This document shows, one piece after another, positions 18,432-26,553 of a DNA stretch of 64,000 bases (position 1 is the stretch's first letter; each line of letters starts with the position of its first letter). A program made the translations under genes and the position numbers. The stretch lies in the NCBI RefSeq assembly GCF_050971785.1, contig NZ_JBPCCU010000010.1, positions 308,629 through 372,628 on the forward strand, in the 5' to 3' direction. A model generated the notes under the pieces. It was given only the letters and a program-made list of their open reading frames with translations. It had not been told where the DNA came from and ran no database searches. The DNA comes from Actinomadura_E scrupuli. GTDB lineage: Bacteria; Actinomycetota; Actinomycetes; Streptosporangiales; Streptosporangiaceae.

Positions 18432-18805
18432 CGACACGGCAGGACACGGTGCGGCGAGCGCTCGCGGCCAGCGCGGGCTTCCGCAGCGCACAGGACATCT
18501 TCGCCGACCTGCGCGCCGAAGGCTCCAAAATCGGCCTGACCACGGTCTACCGGGCGTTGCAGGCGCTCAGCGACTCCGGCGAGGTCGACGTCCTGCGCAC
18601 CGACGACGGCGAGGCCGTCTACCGCGCGTGCGCGACCGAGGAACACCATCACCATCTGGTCTGCCGCAGCTGCGGCCGCACGGTGGAGGTCGAGGGGCCC
18701 GCCGTGGAACGCTGGGCGGAGGCCGTCGGAGCCGAGCACGGCTTCATCGGCGTCACGCACACCGTCGAGGTATTCGGCATCTGCCCCGGCTGCGCCGCGG
18801 GCTGA
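18428..18805 (+). CDS. zur: Zinc uptake regulator, Fur family
   Basis: 125 residues: a winged helix (RSAQDIFADLRAEG, then IGLTTVYRALQAL) and a dimerisation/metal domain with the Fur-family zinc ligands HHHHLVCRSCG and the C-terminal CPGC. The operon context and the Zur-type box upstream favour Zur over Fur or PerR. It would repress znuACB and itself when zinc is plentiful. The GTG at 18428 overlaps the znuB stop. It converges with uppS. Confidence 0.9.
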   Translation: MTTRQDTVRRALAASAGFRSAQDIFADLRAEGSKIGLTTVYRALQALSDSGEVDVLRTDDGEAVYRACATEEHHHHLVCRSCGRTVEVEGPAVERWAEAVGAEHGFIGVTHTVEVFGICPGCAAG

Positions 18806-18838
18806 CCCGGCACCCGGGCGAGGCCGGCCCCGGCGGGA

Positions 18839-19681
18839 TCAGCCCCGGGCGGCCTGCCCGTTGACCTGCCCGTTCTGCCCGTCGATCCGGGCGTCCACTC
18901 CGGGCAGCTCGTTCGGCACGGCTCCGCCGTAACGCCGGTCCCGGCCGGCGTACACCTCGCAGGCATGCCAGAGGTGGCGCCGGTCGAAGTCCGGCCACAG
19001 GGTGTCCTGGAAGACCAGCTCCGCGTACGCCGACTGCCAGACCATGTAGTTGGAGGTGCGCTGCTCGCCCGAGGGCCGCAGGAAGAGGTCGACCTCGGGG
19101 ATCTCCGGCTGGTACAGGTAGCGGGCGAAGACCTTCTCGCTGATCTTGTCCGGGTTGAGCCGGCCGGCCACGACGTCACGGGCGATCGCCGCCGCCGCGT
19201 CCGCGATCTCGGCCCGGCCGCCGTAGTTCACGCAGAACTGCAGGGTCAGCACGTCGTTGCCGCGCGTCATCCGCTCGGCGTCCTCGAGCTCGCTGATGAC
19301 GCTGCGCCACAGCTTCGGCCGGCGGCCGGCCCAGCGCACCCGTACGCCCATGTCGTTCAGCTGGTCGCGGCGGCGGCGGATGACGTCCCGGTTGAAGCCC
19401 ATGAGGAAGCGCACCTCGTCGGGTGAGCGCTTCCAGTTCTCGGTGGAGAAGGCGTACGCCGACAGGTAGGGGACGCCCAGCTCGATCGCCCCCATGATCA
19501 CGTCGAAGAGGGCGTACTCCCCCATCTTGTGGCCCTCGGTGCGAGGCAGCCCGCGCTGCTTGGCCCACCGCCCGTTGCCGTCCATCACGATGGCCACGTG
19601 CCGGGGCACGAACTCCTTCGGTATCGCCGGCGGCCGGGCACCGCTGGGGTGCGGATCCGGCGGCGAAACGGCCCTGCTCAC
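18839..19681 (-). CDS. uppS: Isoprenyl (undecaprenyl/decaprenyl) diphosphate synthase
   Basis: 280 residues of the cis-prenyltransferase family, making the long polyprenyl carrier for cell-wall assembly. Landmarks are the catalytic P-loop HVAIVMDGNGRWAKQRG, the GHKMGEYALFDVI helix, AYAFSTENWKRS, and the C-terminal LFLRPSGEQRTSNYMVWQ plus ELVFQDTLWPDF. The GTG at 19681 overlaps the recO stop; a longer reading only adds sequence from recO. The last 15 residues are Gln/Gly-rich. The uppS-recO order is common in actinobacteria. Confidence 0.93.
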   Translation of the reverse strand: MSRAVSPPDPHPSGARPPAIPKEFVPRHVAIVMDGNGRWAKQRGLPRTEGHKMGEYALFDVIMGAIELGVPYLSAYAFSTENWKRSPDEVRFLMGFNRDVIRRRRDQLNDMGVRVRWAGRRPKLWRSVISELEDAERMTRGNDVLTLQFCVNYGGRAEIADAAAAIARDVVAGRLNPDKISEKVFARYLYQPEIPEVDLFLRPSGEQRTSNYMVWQSAYAELVFQDTLWPDFDRRHLWHACEVYAGRDRRYGGAVPNELPGVDARIDGQNGQVNGQAARG

Positions 19682-20466
19682 ACCGACTCCCTGTCCTTCG
19701 TGATTCCGGCGTCCGGCGGTGTCCGGGGACGCGGTGACTCCCGTTCCACATGCCTGAGCGACCTGATCCCGTGTTCGAGGTGCCACTGCAGATAGGCGGC
19801 GACGAGGCCGCTGCACTCTACCCGGTGGCGGGGTTCGCTCTCGTCGGCGTGCCCCCACTCCCCGCGCAGCAGCGCCAGCATCAGCTCGAAGGTGGGCGAG
19901 GCCGGGGTGGCCGCGCCCGGCTGGCGGCAGGAGCCGCAGACCGCACCGCCCGCCGAGATCAGGAAGGCCTTGAGCCCGCCCCGGACCCCGCAGCGGGCGC
20001 ACTCGTCCAGCGCCGGCGCCCACCCCGCGACCGACAGCGAGCGCAGCAGGTAGGCGTCCAGCACCAGGCGTGGATCGTGGCTCGCCTCCACCAGCGTCCG
20101 CAGCCCCCCGACGAGCAGCAGGAACTGGCGCAGCGCGGGCTCCTTCTCCTCGCTGGTGAGCTTCTCCGCGGTCTCCAGCATCGCGGTGCCCGCGGTGTAG
20201 CGCGGATAGTCCGCCACGAGCGGCCCGCCGTAGGGCCGGATCGTCTCCGCCTGCGTGATCAGGTCGAGCGAGCGCCGTTCATACAGCTGCACGTCGACAT
20301 GGGAGAACGGCTCCAGCCGGGCCCCGAACCGCGACTTGGTCTTGCGCACCCCCTTGGCCGCCGCCCGCACCCGGCCGGTGCGCCGGGTCAGCAGCGTCAC
20401 GATGCGATCGGCCTCGCCCAGCTTCTGGGTGCGCAGGACGATGCCTTCGTCGCGGTAGAGGGTCAC
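19678..20466 (-). CDS. recO: DNA repair protein RecO
   Basis: 262 residues from the GTG at 20466 (VTLYRDEGIVLRTQKLGEAD). The N-terminal OB-fold (RIVTLLTRRTGRVRAAAKGVRK), central helical region and a zinc-type cluster CARCGVRGG...CGSC match RecO, which helps load RecA on SSB-coated gaps. Its stop overlaps the uppS start. I did not use a longer start because family members begin at this strand. The 140 bp to the divergent protease gene hold the promoters. Confidence 0.92.
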   Translation of the reverse strand: MTLYRDEGIVLRTQKLGEADRIVTLLTRRTGRVRAAAKGVRKTKSRFGARLEPFSHVDVQLYERRSLDLITQAETIRPYGGPLVADYPRYTAGTAMLETAEKLTSEEKEPALRQFLLLVGGLRTLVEASHDPRLVLDAYLLRSLSVAGWAPALDECARCGVRGGLKAFLISAGGAVCGSCRQPGAATPASPTFELMLALLRGEWGHADESEPRHRVECSGLVAAYLQWHLEHGIRSLRHVERESPRPRTPPDAGITKDRESV

Positions 20467-20606
20467 CGGATCATTGTCCCCCACCGGACCGGCGGGCCGG
20501 GACACCACCCATCGCGTCCGGCCGCCGACGGATCGCGACCGGTTCCGGTCCCACGGACTCGGCCGGATCTGTGGCTTGAATCACCGTTGGATGGCAGCGT
20601 GGACCC

Positions 20607-21638
20607 ATGAGATGCACGATCGTTCCCCCCCACATCCTGGAGCGGGTCGCCACGCGCAGCACCGACCCGGAGCTCCGAGATCTCGCACGCCGGTCCCTCA
20701 TCACGGACACGGCACAGCGCACCGAGCGCCGCATGACGCTCGTCGCGCCCGTCGCGGCGGTCGAGGCCGCCGCCGAACCCGACCGGACCATCAAGGACGC
20801 CAAGAACCTGGAGGAGATGCCTGGCCAGACCGTGCGCAAGGAGGGCGGCGCCCCGACCGGCGACGAGGTCGTCGACCAGAACTACGACTGGCTCGGCGCC
20901 ACCTTCACCTTCTACTCGGAGGTCTACGGCCGCAACTCCATCGACGGCGCGGGGCTGCCGATGATCTCGACGGTGCACTACGGCAGCGGCTACGACAACG
21001 CCTTCTGGAACGGCGAGCAGATGGTGTACGGCGACGGTGACGGCACGCTGTTCCTCGCCTTCACCGGGCCGCTCGACGTCACCGGGCACGAGCTCACCCA
21101 CGGGGTCACCCAGTACACCGCGGAGCTGGAGTACTACGGCCAGTCCGGTGCGCTCAACGAGTCGCTCTCGGACGTCTTCGGCTCACTGATCAAGCAGCAC
21201 CACCTCGGCCAGACCAGCGACGACGCCGACTGGCTGATCGGCGCGGGCCTGCTCGCGCCGGGGGTCAACGGGGTGGCGCTGCGCTCCATGAAGGAGCCGG
21301 GCACCGCCTACGACGACCCCCAGCTGGGCAAGGACCCGCAGCCCGGGCACATGGACCAGTTCGTGCACACCTACCGCGACAACGGCGGGGTGCACATCAA
21401 CTCCGGCATCCCCAACCGGGCCTTCTACCTGGCCGCCGCGGAGCTCGGGGGCAACGCCTGGGAGAAGGCCGGCCAGATCTGGTACGACACGCTCACGGGC
21501 GGGTCACTGACCTCCAGCGCGGACTTCGCCGCGTTCGCGGCGGCCACGGTGGCGACGGCGACGCGGTTGTACGGCCCGTCGAGCACCGAGGCCGGCGCGG
21601 TACGGGACGCCTGGGCGGGGGTAGGCGTCACGACATGA
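20607..21638 (+). CDS. Protealysin-type M4 metallopeptidase
   Basis: 343 residues of the thermolysin family. The zinc motif HELTH is at 161-165, the third ligand Glu185 is in ALNESLSDVFG, and the catalytic His263 is in GGVHINSGIPN. Unlike secreted thermolysins it has no signal peptide and only a short propeptide beginning MRCTIVPPHIL, whose PPxxL is the mark of the protealysin subgroup. Such peptidases accumulate in the cytoplasm or leave by a non-Sec route. The gene overlaps the next one (ATGA), which encodes an emfourin-type inhibitor, the classic protealysin pairing. Confidence 0.88.
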   Translation: MRCTIVPPHILERVATRSTDPELRDLARRSLITDTAQRTERRMTLVAPVAAVEAAAEPDRTIKDAKNLEEMPGQTVRKEGGAPTGDEVVDQNYDWLGATFTFYSEVYGRNSIDGAGLPMISTVHYGSGYDNAFWNGEQMVYGDGDGTLFLAFTGPLDVTGHELTHGVTQYTAELEYYGQSGALNESLSDVFGSLIKQHHLGQTSDDADWLIGAGLLAPGVNGVALRSMKEPGTAYDDPQLGKDPQPGHMDQFVHTYRDNGGVHINSGIPNRAFYLAAAELGGNAWEKAGQIWYDTLTGGSLTSSADFAAFAAATVATATRLYGPSSTEAGAVRDAWAGVGVTT

Positions 21639-21883
21639 AGGTGACCGTGGTCCGAACCGGTGGATTCGCCGGGATCGAGCGGCGCGGGGAGGCCGACACG
21701 ACCTCCGATCCGGTCCTGTGCGGGCTCGTCTCGCGGGTCGATCTCGACGCGATCCCGCAACCCGGCCGGGTCCCGGACCAATTCCTCTACGAGATAGACG
21801 TCGATGGACGCACGGTGGTCGTCGGAGAGAACCGGCTGACCGGTCCGCTGCGGGAGCTCGTCCATCACGTCCTGGCGCACTAG
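21635..21883 (+). CDS. Emfourin-type protealysin inhibitor
   Basis: 82 residues without signal peptide: MKVTVVRTGGFAGIERRGEA, a middle LVSRVDLDAIP, a strand pair FLYEIDVDGRTVVVGEN, and a final LRELVHHVLAH. The size, the TGGFAGI start and the position directly after a protealysin gene with an ATGA overlap match emfourin, the slow-tight-binding inhibitor of protealysin. It would protect the cell from the peptidase made in the same compartment. Assignment is by context and remembered family features. Confidence 0.75.
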   Translation: MKVTVVRTGGFAGIERRGEADTTSDPVLCGLVSRVDLDAIPQPGRVPDQFLYEIDVDGRTVVVGENRLTGPLRELVHHVLAH

Positions 21884-21939
21884 CGCGCCGCACGGGGCCG
21901 CGGCCACCGGGCCGCGGCGCACCGGCGGGCGCGAATGCG

Positions 21940-21978
21940 ATGGGCCTCGGCCGCGAGATCGTCACGGCCGAGGCCCAT
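21940..21978. terminator. Bidirectional terminator between emfourin and leuA
   Basis: Perfect 13-base arms ATGGGCCTCGGCC (21940-21952) and its complement (21966-21978) around a 13-base loop. It lies between two convergent genes and can serve both. Confidence 0.75.
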
Positions 21979-22029
21979 GCAGCGGCCACGCCCGGTGGTT
22001 CACACCGTCATGACCGAGTTCTCGGGTGT

Positions 22030-23751
22030 TCAGATTCGGGCGGCCCGGTTGATCGCCGACAGCACGGCCTTCAGTGAGGCGGTGACGATGTTGGCGTCGA
22101 CGCCGACCCCCCACAGCACCTTGCCGCCGACCTGGCACTCCACGTAGGCGGCGGCCTTGGCGTCGCCGCCCGAGCTCAGCGCGTGCTCGTTGTAGTCCAG
22201 CACGCGTACGTCGACGCCTACCGTCGCCAGCGCGGTGACGAACGCCGAGATCGGCCCGTTGCCGACGCCCTCGATCTCGCGGATCTCACCGTCGACCCGG
22301 ACGTCGACGTTGAGGAGGTACTTCGCGCCGCGCCCGGTCGCGGCGTCGCCCTGCGAGGACGCGCGGTGCGCCAGCAGCCCGATCCGGGCGCCGTTGCGGA
22401 GGTACTCGCCCTCGAAGATCTCCCACATCCGGTCGGCGGTGACCTCGCCGCCCTCGGAGTCGGTGTGGTCCTGGACCACCCGGGAGAACTCGATCTGCAG
22501 CCGGCGCGGCAGGTCCATGGAGTGCTCGGCCTGCATGATGTAGGCCACGCCGCCCTTGCCGGACTGGCTGTTGACGCGGATGACCGCCTCGTAGGTGCGT
22601 CCCACGTCGTGCGGGTCGATGGGCAGGTAGGGCAGCTGCCAGCGGACCTGCTCCACCGGCACGCCCGCCGCGGCGGCGTCGGCGTCGAGGGCCGCGAAGC
22701 CCTTCTTGATGGCGTCCTGGTGCGAGCCGGAGAACGAGGTGTAGACCAGGTCGCCGGCGTACGGGTGCCGCTCGTGCACCGGGATCTGGTTGCAGTACTC
22801 GACGGTACGGCGGATCTCGTCGATGTCGGAGAAGTCGATCTGCGGGTCGACGCCCTGGGAGAAGAGGTTCATGCCCAGCGTCACCAGGCAGACGTTGCCG
22901 GTGCGCTCGCCGTTGCCGAACAGGCAGCCCTCGACCCGGTCGGCGCCGGCCATGACCGCCAGCTCCGCGGAGGCGACGGCGGTGCCCCGGTCGTTGTGCG
23001 GGTGCACCGACAGGGCCACGTGCTCACGCCGGGTCAGGGTGCGGCTCATCCACTCGATCTGGTCGGCGTAGACGTTGGGAGTGGAACGCTCGATGGTGGA
23101 CGGCAGGTTGATGACGATCTCCCGGCCCGGTCCGGGCTGCCACACGTCCATCACCGCCTCGCAGACCTCGGCGGCGAACTCCAGCTCGGTGTCGATGAAG
23201 ATCTCGGGCGAGTACTCGTAGCCGAAGTCGGTGCCGCCCAGGTACTCTTCGGCGAACTTCATGACGTGCTCGGTGCCCCGGACCGCCAGGGCCTTGCACT
23301 CGTCCTGGTCGATGTCGAACACCACCCGGCGGAACAGCGGCGCGGTGGCGTTGTAGAGGTGCACGGTGGCCTGCGCGGCACCGGCCAGCGACTGCACGGT
23401 CCGCTCGATCAGCTCCTCGCGGGCCTGGGTCAGCACCGAGATGCGCACGTCGTCGGGGACCCTGTCCTGCTCGATGAGCTGCCGGACGAAGTCGAAGTCG
23501 GTCTGGCTGGCCGCCGGGAACCCGACCTCGATCTCCTTGTAACCCATGCGGACCAGCAGCTCGAACATCTTCAGCTTGCGGTCCGGGCTCATCGGGTCGA
23601 TCAGTGCCTGGTTGCCGTCGCGCAGGTCGGTGGAGAGCCAGCGCGGGGCCTTGGTGATCGTGTTGCCGGGCCAGGTGCGGTCGGGCAGATGAACCGCGGG
23701 ATGGGGGCGGTAGCGCTCGATGGGCATGCCGCTGGGTCGCTGCGCGAACAT
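22030..23751 (-). CDS. leuA: 2-isopropylmalate synthase
   Basis: 573 residues, the long actinobacterial type. It condenses acetyl-CoA with 2-oxoisovalerate in the first committed step of leucine synthesis. The TIM barrel begins PRWLSTDLRDGNQALIDPM with the metal-site RDGNQ, and includes GFPAASQTDFDF and the HNDRGTAVASAEL metal His pair. The C-terminal regulatory domain, from about residue 430, has VDVRVDGEIREIEGVGNGPI and binds leucine for feedback inhibition in the family. ATG 23751 has GGGAG upstream. A Leu-codon leader and a stem covering this ribosome-binding site suggest leucine control of expression. Confidence 0.95.
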   Translation of the reverse strand: MFAQRPSGMPIERYRPHPAVHLPDRTWPGNTITKAPRWLSTDLRDGNQALIDPMSPDRKLKMFELLVRMGYKEIEVGFPAASQTDFDFVRQLIEQDRVPDDVRISVLTQAREELIERTVQSLAGAAQATVHLYNATAPLFRRVVFDIDQDECKALAVRGTEHVMKFAEEYLGGTDFGYEYSPEIFIDTELEFAAEVCEAVMDVWQPGPGREIVINLPSTIERSTPNVYADQIEWMSRTLTRREHVALSVHPHNDRGTAVASAELAVMAGADRVEGCLFGNGERTGNVCLVTLGMNLFSQGVDPQIDFSDIDEIRRTVEYCNQIPVHERHPYAGDLVYTSFSGSHQDAIKKGFAALDADAAAAGVPVEQVRWQLPYLPIDPHDVGRTYEAVIRVNSQSGKGGVAYIMQAEHSMDLPRRLQIEFSRVVQDHTDSEGGEVTADRMWEIFEGEYLRNGARIGLLAHRASSQGDAATGRGAKYLLNVDVRVDGEIREIEGVGNGPISAFVTALATVGVDVRVLDYNEHALSSGGDAKAAAYVECQVGGKVLWGVGVDANIVTASLKAVLSAINRAARI

Positions 23752-23760
23752 TGAAGTGGT

Positions 23761-23821
23761 GCTCCCTCTGGGTGGCGTTCCTGCGGCCGACGGGCGCGTC
23801 ACAGTCCCGCGACGAGGGAGC
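23761..23821 (-). promoter_or_regulatory. Stem that can hide the leuA ribosome-binding site
   Basis: On the minus strand GCTCCCTC (23821-23814) is exactly complementary to GAGGGAGC (23768-23761). The second arm contains the GGGAG ribosome-binding site of leuA, so an 8-bp stem with a 45-base loop would mask it. The stem lies between the Leu leader stop and the leuA start, where a translational attenuator would be expected. Pairing is seen; its regulatory use is inference. Confidence 0.45.
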
Positions 23822-23828
23822 CGACCTT

Positions 23829-23876
23829 TTACAGGCCCCCGCCGCGGCGCCTAAGGAGGAGCAGCTCGCAGAACAC
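23829..23876 (-). CDS. leuL: Putative leuA leader peptide with four consecutive Leu codons
   Basis: A 15-codon frame GTG...TAA encodes MFCELLLLRRRGGGL, with the Leu codons CTG CTC CTC CTT in a row and a Leu as the last residue. It ends 77 bp before leuA. A promoter-like TTGCCG-18-TTACCT ends seven bases before the GTG, so the mRNA would be leaderless, a common arrangement in actinobacteria. Leu-rich leaders ahead of leuA have been proposed in actinobacteria as attenuation sensors: shortage of charged tRNA-Leu stalls the ribosome on the Leu run. The exact start is uncertain because the frame is open further upstream. Confidence 0.6.
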   Translation of the reverse strand: MFCELLLLRRRGGGL

Positions 23877-23883
23877 GGTCCAA

Positions 23884-23913
23884 AGGTAACAGACATCGCC
23901 CGTGCCCCGGCAA
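23884..23913 (-). promoter_or_regulatory. Putative leuA promoter
   Basis: On the minus strand a -35 TTGCCG (23913-23908) and a -10 TTACCT (23889-23884) are separated by 18 bases. The predicted start falls at about 23876, the first base of the leader peptide. Confidence 0.5.
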
Positions 23914-23948
23914 TCGAGACACGACCAGACCCGGACACCCCACCCTTC

Positions 23949-23972
23949 CCGTCCGTGATCATGCACGGACGG
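23949..23972 (-). terminator. Hairpin after urtE, related to the 43-bp palindrome
   Basis: Nine-base arms CCGTCCGTG and CACGGACGG surround ATCATG. It lies nine bases past the urtE stop and so probably terminates the urt operon. Its centre CCGTGATCATGCA matches the outer arm of the 43-bp palindromes at 564, 45691 and 58951. Confidence 0.65.
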
Positions 23973-23980
23973 GGTGGGGA

Positions 23981-24676
23981 TCAGATCGCGAGGAGGCGTT
24001 TGACCTTGTCGTCGCGGAGGTCCTCGGCCGAGCCGGAGTGCTGGACGACGCCGCCTTCGAGGATCACGAAGGCGTCGGCCAGCCGCAGGGCGAGCTCCAG
24101 GTACTGCTCGACCAGCAGCACCGAGATCCCCTTCTCGCGGTGCAGCCGCTCGATGGCCTCCTCGATCTCGATGACGATCGACGGCTGGATGCCCTCGGTC
24201 GGCTCGTCCAGGATGAGCATCCGCGGCCGGGTCACCAGCGCCCGGGCGATGGCCAGCTGCTGCTGCTGGCCGCCGGACAGGAATCCGGACCGGCGCTTGA
24301 GCAGCCCGGTGAGCCGCGGGAAGACCTCGAGGGCCTCGTCGATCGCGGCCCGGTCCCGATGGCCGGTCGCCTCCAACGTCACCTGGAGGTTCTCCCAGAC
24401 CGTGAGCTGCGGGAAGGTCTCGTGGCCCTGCGGGACGTAGCCCATGCCGAGCCGCACGCGCTCGAAGGTCTTCATCCGGGTGACGTCCCTGCCGTCGAAC
24501 ACCACCGTGCCGGCGGCCGGCGCCAGCACTCCCATGATCGAGTTGAGCAGGGTCGTCTTGCCGACGCCGTTGCGGCCCATCACGCACATCAGCGCCCCGG
24601 CGGGCACGGACACGTCCACGCCGAACAGCACGCGGGCCCGGCCGTACGCCGCCTCCAGTCCGGTGACCTCCAGCAT
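23981..24676 (-). CDS. urtE: Urea ABC transporter ATP-binding protein UrtE
   Basis: 231 residues of the LivF-like ATPase group: Walker A GRNGVGKTT, Q-loop YVPQGHETFPQLTV, signature LSGGQQQQLAIARAL, Walker B MLILDEPTEGIQPS and switch His replaced by Gln in LLVEQYLELALRLAD, normal for this subfamily. The phrase DEPTEGIQPSIV and the PQGHETFPQLTVWENL segment are typical of UrtE rather than LivF. It is last of five genes urtA-urtB-urtC-urtD-urtE and, with UrtD, powers urea import. No urease genes are in the window. Confidence 0.9.
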   Translation of the reverse strand: MLEVTGLEAAYGRARVLFGVDVSVPAGALMCVMGRNGVGKTTLLNSIMGVLAPAAGTVVFDGRDVTRMKTFERVRLGMGYVPQGHETFPQLTVWENLQVTLEATGHRDRAAIDEALEVFPRLTGLLKRRSGFLSGGQQQQLAIARALVTRPRMLILDEPTEGIQPSIVIEIEEAIERLHREKGISVLLVEQYLELALRLADAFVILEGGVVQHSGSAEDLRDDKVKRLLAI

Positions 24677-24710
24677 CAGGCGCCCGCCCTCTCGTCCCTC
24701 GTGCCCGCGC

Positions 24711-25459
24711 TCACGCCGCCCTCTCGTCCCTGGACCGGCCCAGATAGACCTCCTGTACGCGGGGGTCGGCCTGGACGGTGGCGACGTCGCCCTCGACCAG
24801 GACCGCGCCCTCGTGCAGGACCGTGACCTGCGAGGCGTACCGCCGCAGGAACTCCATGTCGTGCTCGACCACGATCACCGTGTGGTCCTTGGCGATCTCG
24901 GTGAGCAGCTCTCCGGTGCGCTCGCGCTCGTCCTGGCTCATCCCGGCCACCGGCTCGTCCAGGAGCAGCAGCCTGGGCTGCTGGGCGATGAGCATGCCGA
25001 TCTCCAGCCACTGCCGCTGGCCGTGCGAGAGCACCCCGCGGGACGGTCCGCGAGGTCACCGAGGCCGATGGTCTCCAAAGCGGCCGCCACCGCGGCGGAG
25101 ACGGCCCGGCGCTGCCGCAGCAGCGTGACCAGGGGGCGGCGGAAGCTCGCGGCCAGGTCGAGGTTCTCCACCACCGTCAGCTCCTCGAAGACCACCGAGG
25201 TCTGGAAGGTCCGGCCGATGCCCAGCCGCACGATCCGGTGCTCCTTGCGGCCGACCAGTGACGTGCCGCCGAAGGTGACCGAGCCCGCGGCGGGCTTGGT
25301 CAACCCGGTGATCACGTCGATGAGCGTGGTCTTGCCCGCGCCGTTGGGGCCGATCAGGAACCGCAGCTCGCCGCTGTCGACGGTGAGGTCGATCCCGTTG
25401 ACGGCCCGGAACCCGTCGAAGACGACCTCCAGCCCGCGGATCTCCAGCAGGGCGCTCAT
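24711..25459 (-). pseudogene. urtD: Urea ABC transporter ATPase UrtD, interrupted by a one-base frameshift
   Basis: The gene starts at ATG 25459 (overlapping urtC) with Walker A GPNGAGKTT and reads well to DLADRPAG near 25040, then leaves frame and stops only after unrelated residues. The proper continuation VLSHGQRQWLEIGML, with Walker B LLLLDEPVAGMS and VVEHDMEFLRRYASQV, is in another frame from 25034 to 24711. Adding one G to the G4 run (plus-strand C4 at 25034-25037) would restore a 249-residue UrtD with an intact signature. Either a sequencing error in a homopolymer or a true knockout. The rest of the operon is intact, which favours an error or very recent mutation. Confidence 0.85.
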
Positions 25460-26553
25460 ACCGTGGCCACCTCCTCGGTGAGCTCCGCCGGCGCGGCCTG
25501 CTCCGGCGGGGGCCTGCGGCGCCGCCGGGTGATCACTTCGCCGAGCCGGGCGGCGAGACCGACCACGCCCCTGGGCGCCAGCATGATGACGAGGATGAAC
25601 ATGAAGCCCTGCAGGTAGACCCAGCCGCCGGGGTACTGCTCGCTGAAGGTGGTGTGCGCCCAGTTCAGCAGCACCCCGCCCAGCACCGCCCCGCCCAGCG
25701 CGAACCGGCCGCCGATCGCCACCGCGACGACCAGCTCGATCGACGGCACCACGCCCAGCAGCGACGGCGAGATGATGCCGACCACCGGCACGTAGAGGGC
25801 ACCGGCGATGCCGGCCATCGCGGCCGAGACCGCGAAGGTGATCGTCTTGACGGTGGCCGGGTTGTAGCCGAGGAACCGGACCCGGTCCTCACCGTCGCGG
25901 ACGGCCACCAGCAGCCGGCCGAACCGGCTCTTCACCAGCTGCCGGGCGAGCAGGTAGAGCAGGCCCAGCACGACCGCCACGACGAAGTACAGGATCCGCT
26001 TGGTGCCGTCCTCCTCCGGGTCGTACCCGAAGACGTCGTAGAAGTGGGTGAGGCCGTTGGTGCCGCCGGTCAGCCCCTGCTGGCCGACCAGCCAGATGAC
26101 GAAGGCGGCGGCGAGGGCCTGGCTGAGGATCGCGAAGTACGCCCCCCGGACCCGCTGCCGGAACACCAGCAGGCCCAGCAGCACCGCGGCCAGCACCGGC
26201 ACCACGACCGCGGCGGCGATCGCCACCACCGGGCTGGAGAACGGCTTCCACAGCAGCGGGAGCCGCTCCACCCCGCTCCACACCATGAAGTCGGGCAGCG
26301 CGCCCGGCCCGGCGTCGTGCAGTTTGAGGTACATCGCCATCGAGTAGCCGCCGAGGCCGAAGAACACCCCCTGGCCCAGGGTCAGCATGCCGCCCTGGCC
26401 CCAGGCCAGCCCGATGCCGAGCGCGGCGATGGCGAAGCAGAGGTACTTCGCCAGCAGCCCGAGCCGGAAGGGGTCCAGGGCCACCGGCGCGACCGCCAGC
26501 ACCAGCAGGGCCACCACCGCGAACAGCGCGTACCCGCGCAGCCGGGCGCTCAT
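25456..26553 (-). CDS. urtC: Urea ABC transporter permease UrtC
   Basis: 365 residues, about ten membrane helices, LivM family. Urt-type features are LAWGQGGMLTLGQGVFFGLGGYSMAMYLK, GLTGGTNGLTHFYDVFGYD and the coupling region LVAVRDGEDRVRFLGYNPATVK, ending with an Arg/Pro-rich tail. The ATG at 26553 overlaps the urtB stop (ATGA); a reading extended upstream overlaps urtB and is rejected. It forms the pore with UrtB. Confidence 0.9.
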   Translation of the reverse strand: MSARLRGYALFAVVALLVLAVAPVALDPFRLGLLAKYLCFAIAALGIGLAWGQGGMLTLGQGVFFGLGGYSMAMYLKLHDAGPGALPDFMVWSGVERLPLLWKPFSSPVVAIAAAVVVPVLAAVLLGLLVFRQRVRGAYFAILSQALAAAFVIWLVGQQGLTGGTNGLTHFYDVFGYDPEEDGTKRILYFVVAVVLGLLYLLARQLVKSRFGRLLVAVRDGEDRVRFLGYNPATVKTITFAVSAAMAGIAGALYVPVVGIISPSLLGVVPSIELVVAVAIGGRFALGGAVLGGVLLNWAHTTFSEQYPGGWVYLQGFMFILVIMLAPRGVVGLAARLGEVITRRRRRPPPEQAAPAELTEEVATV

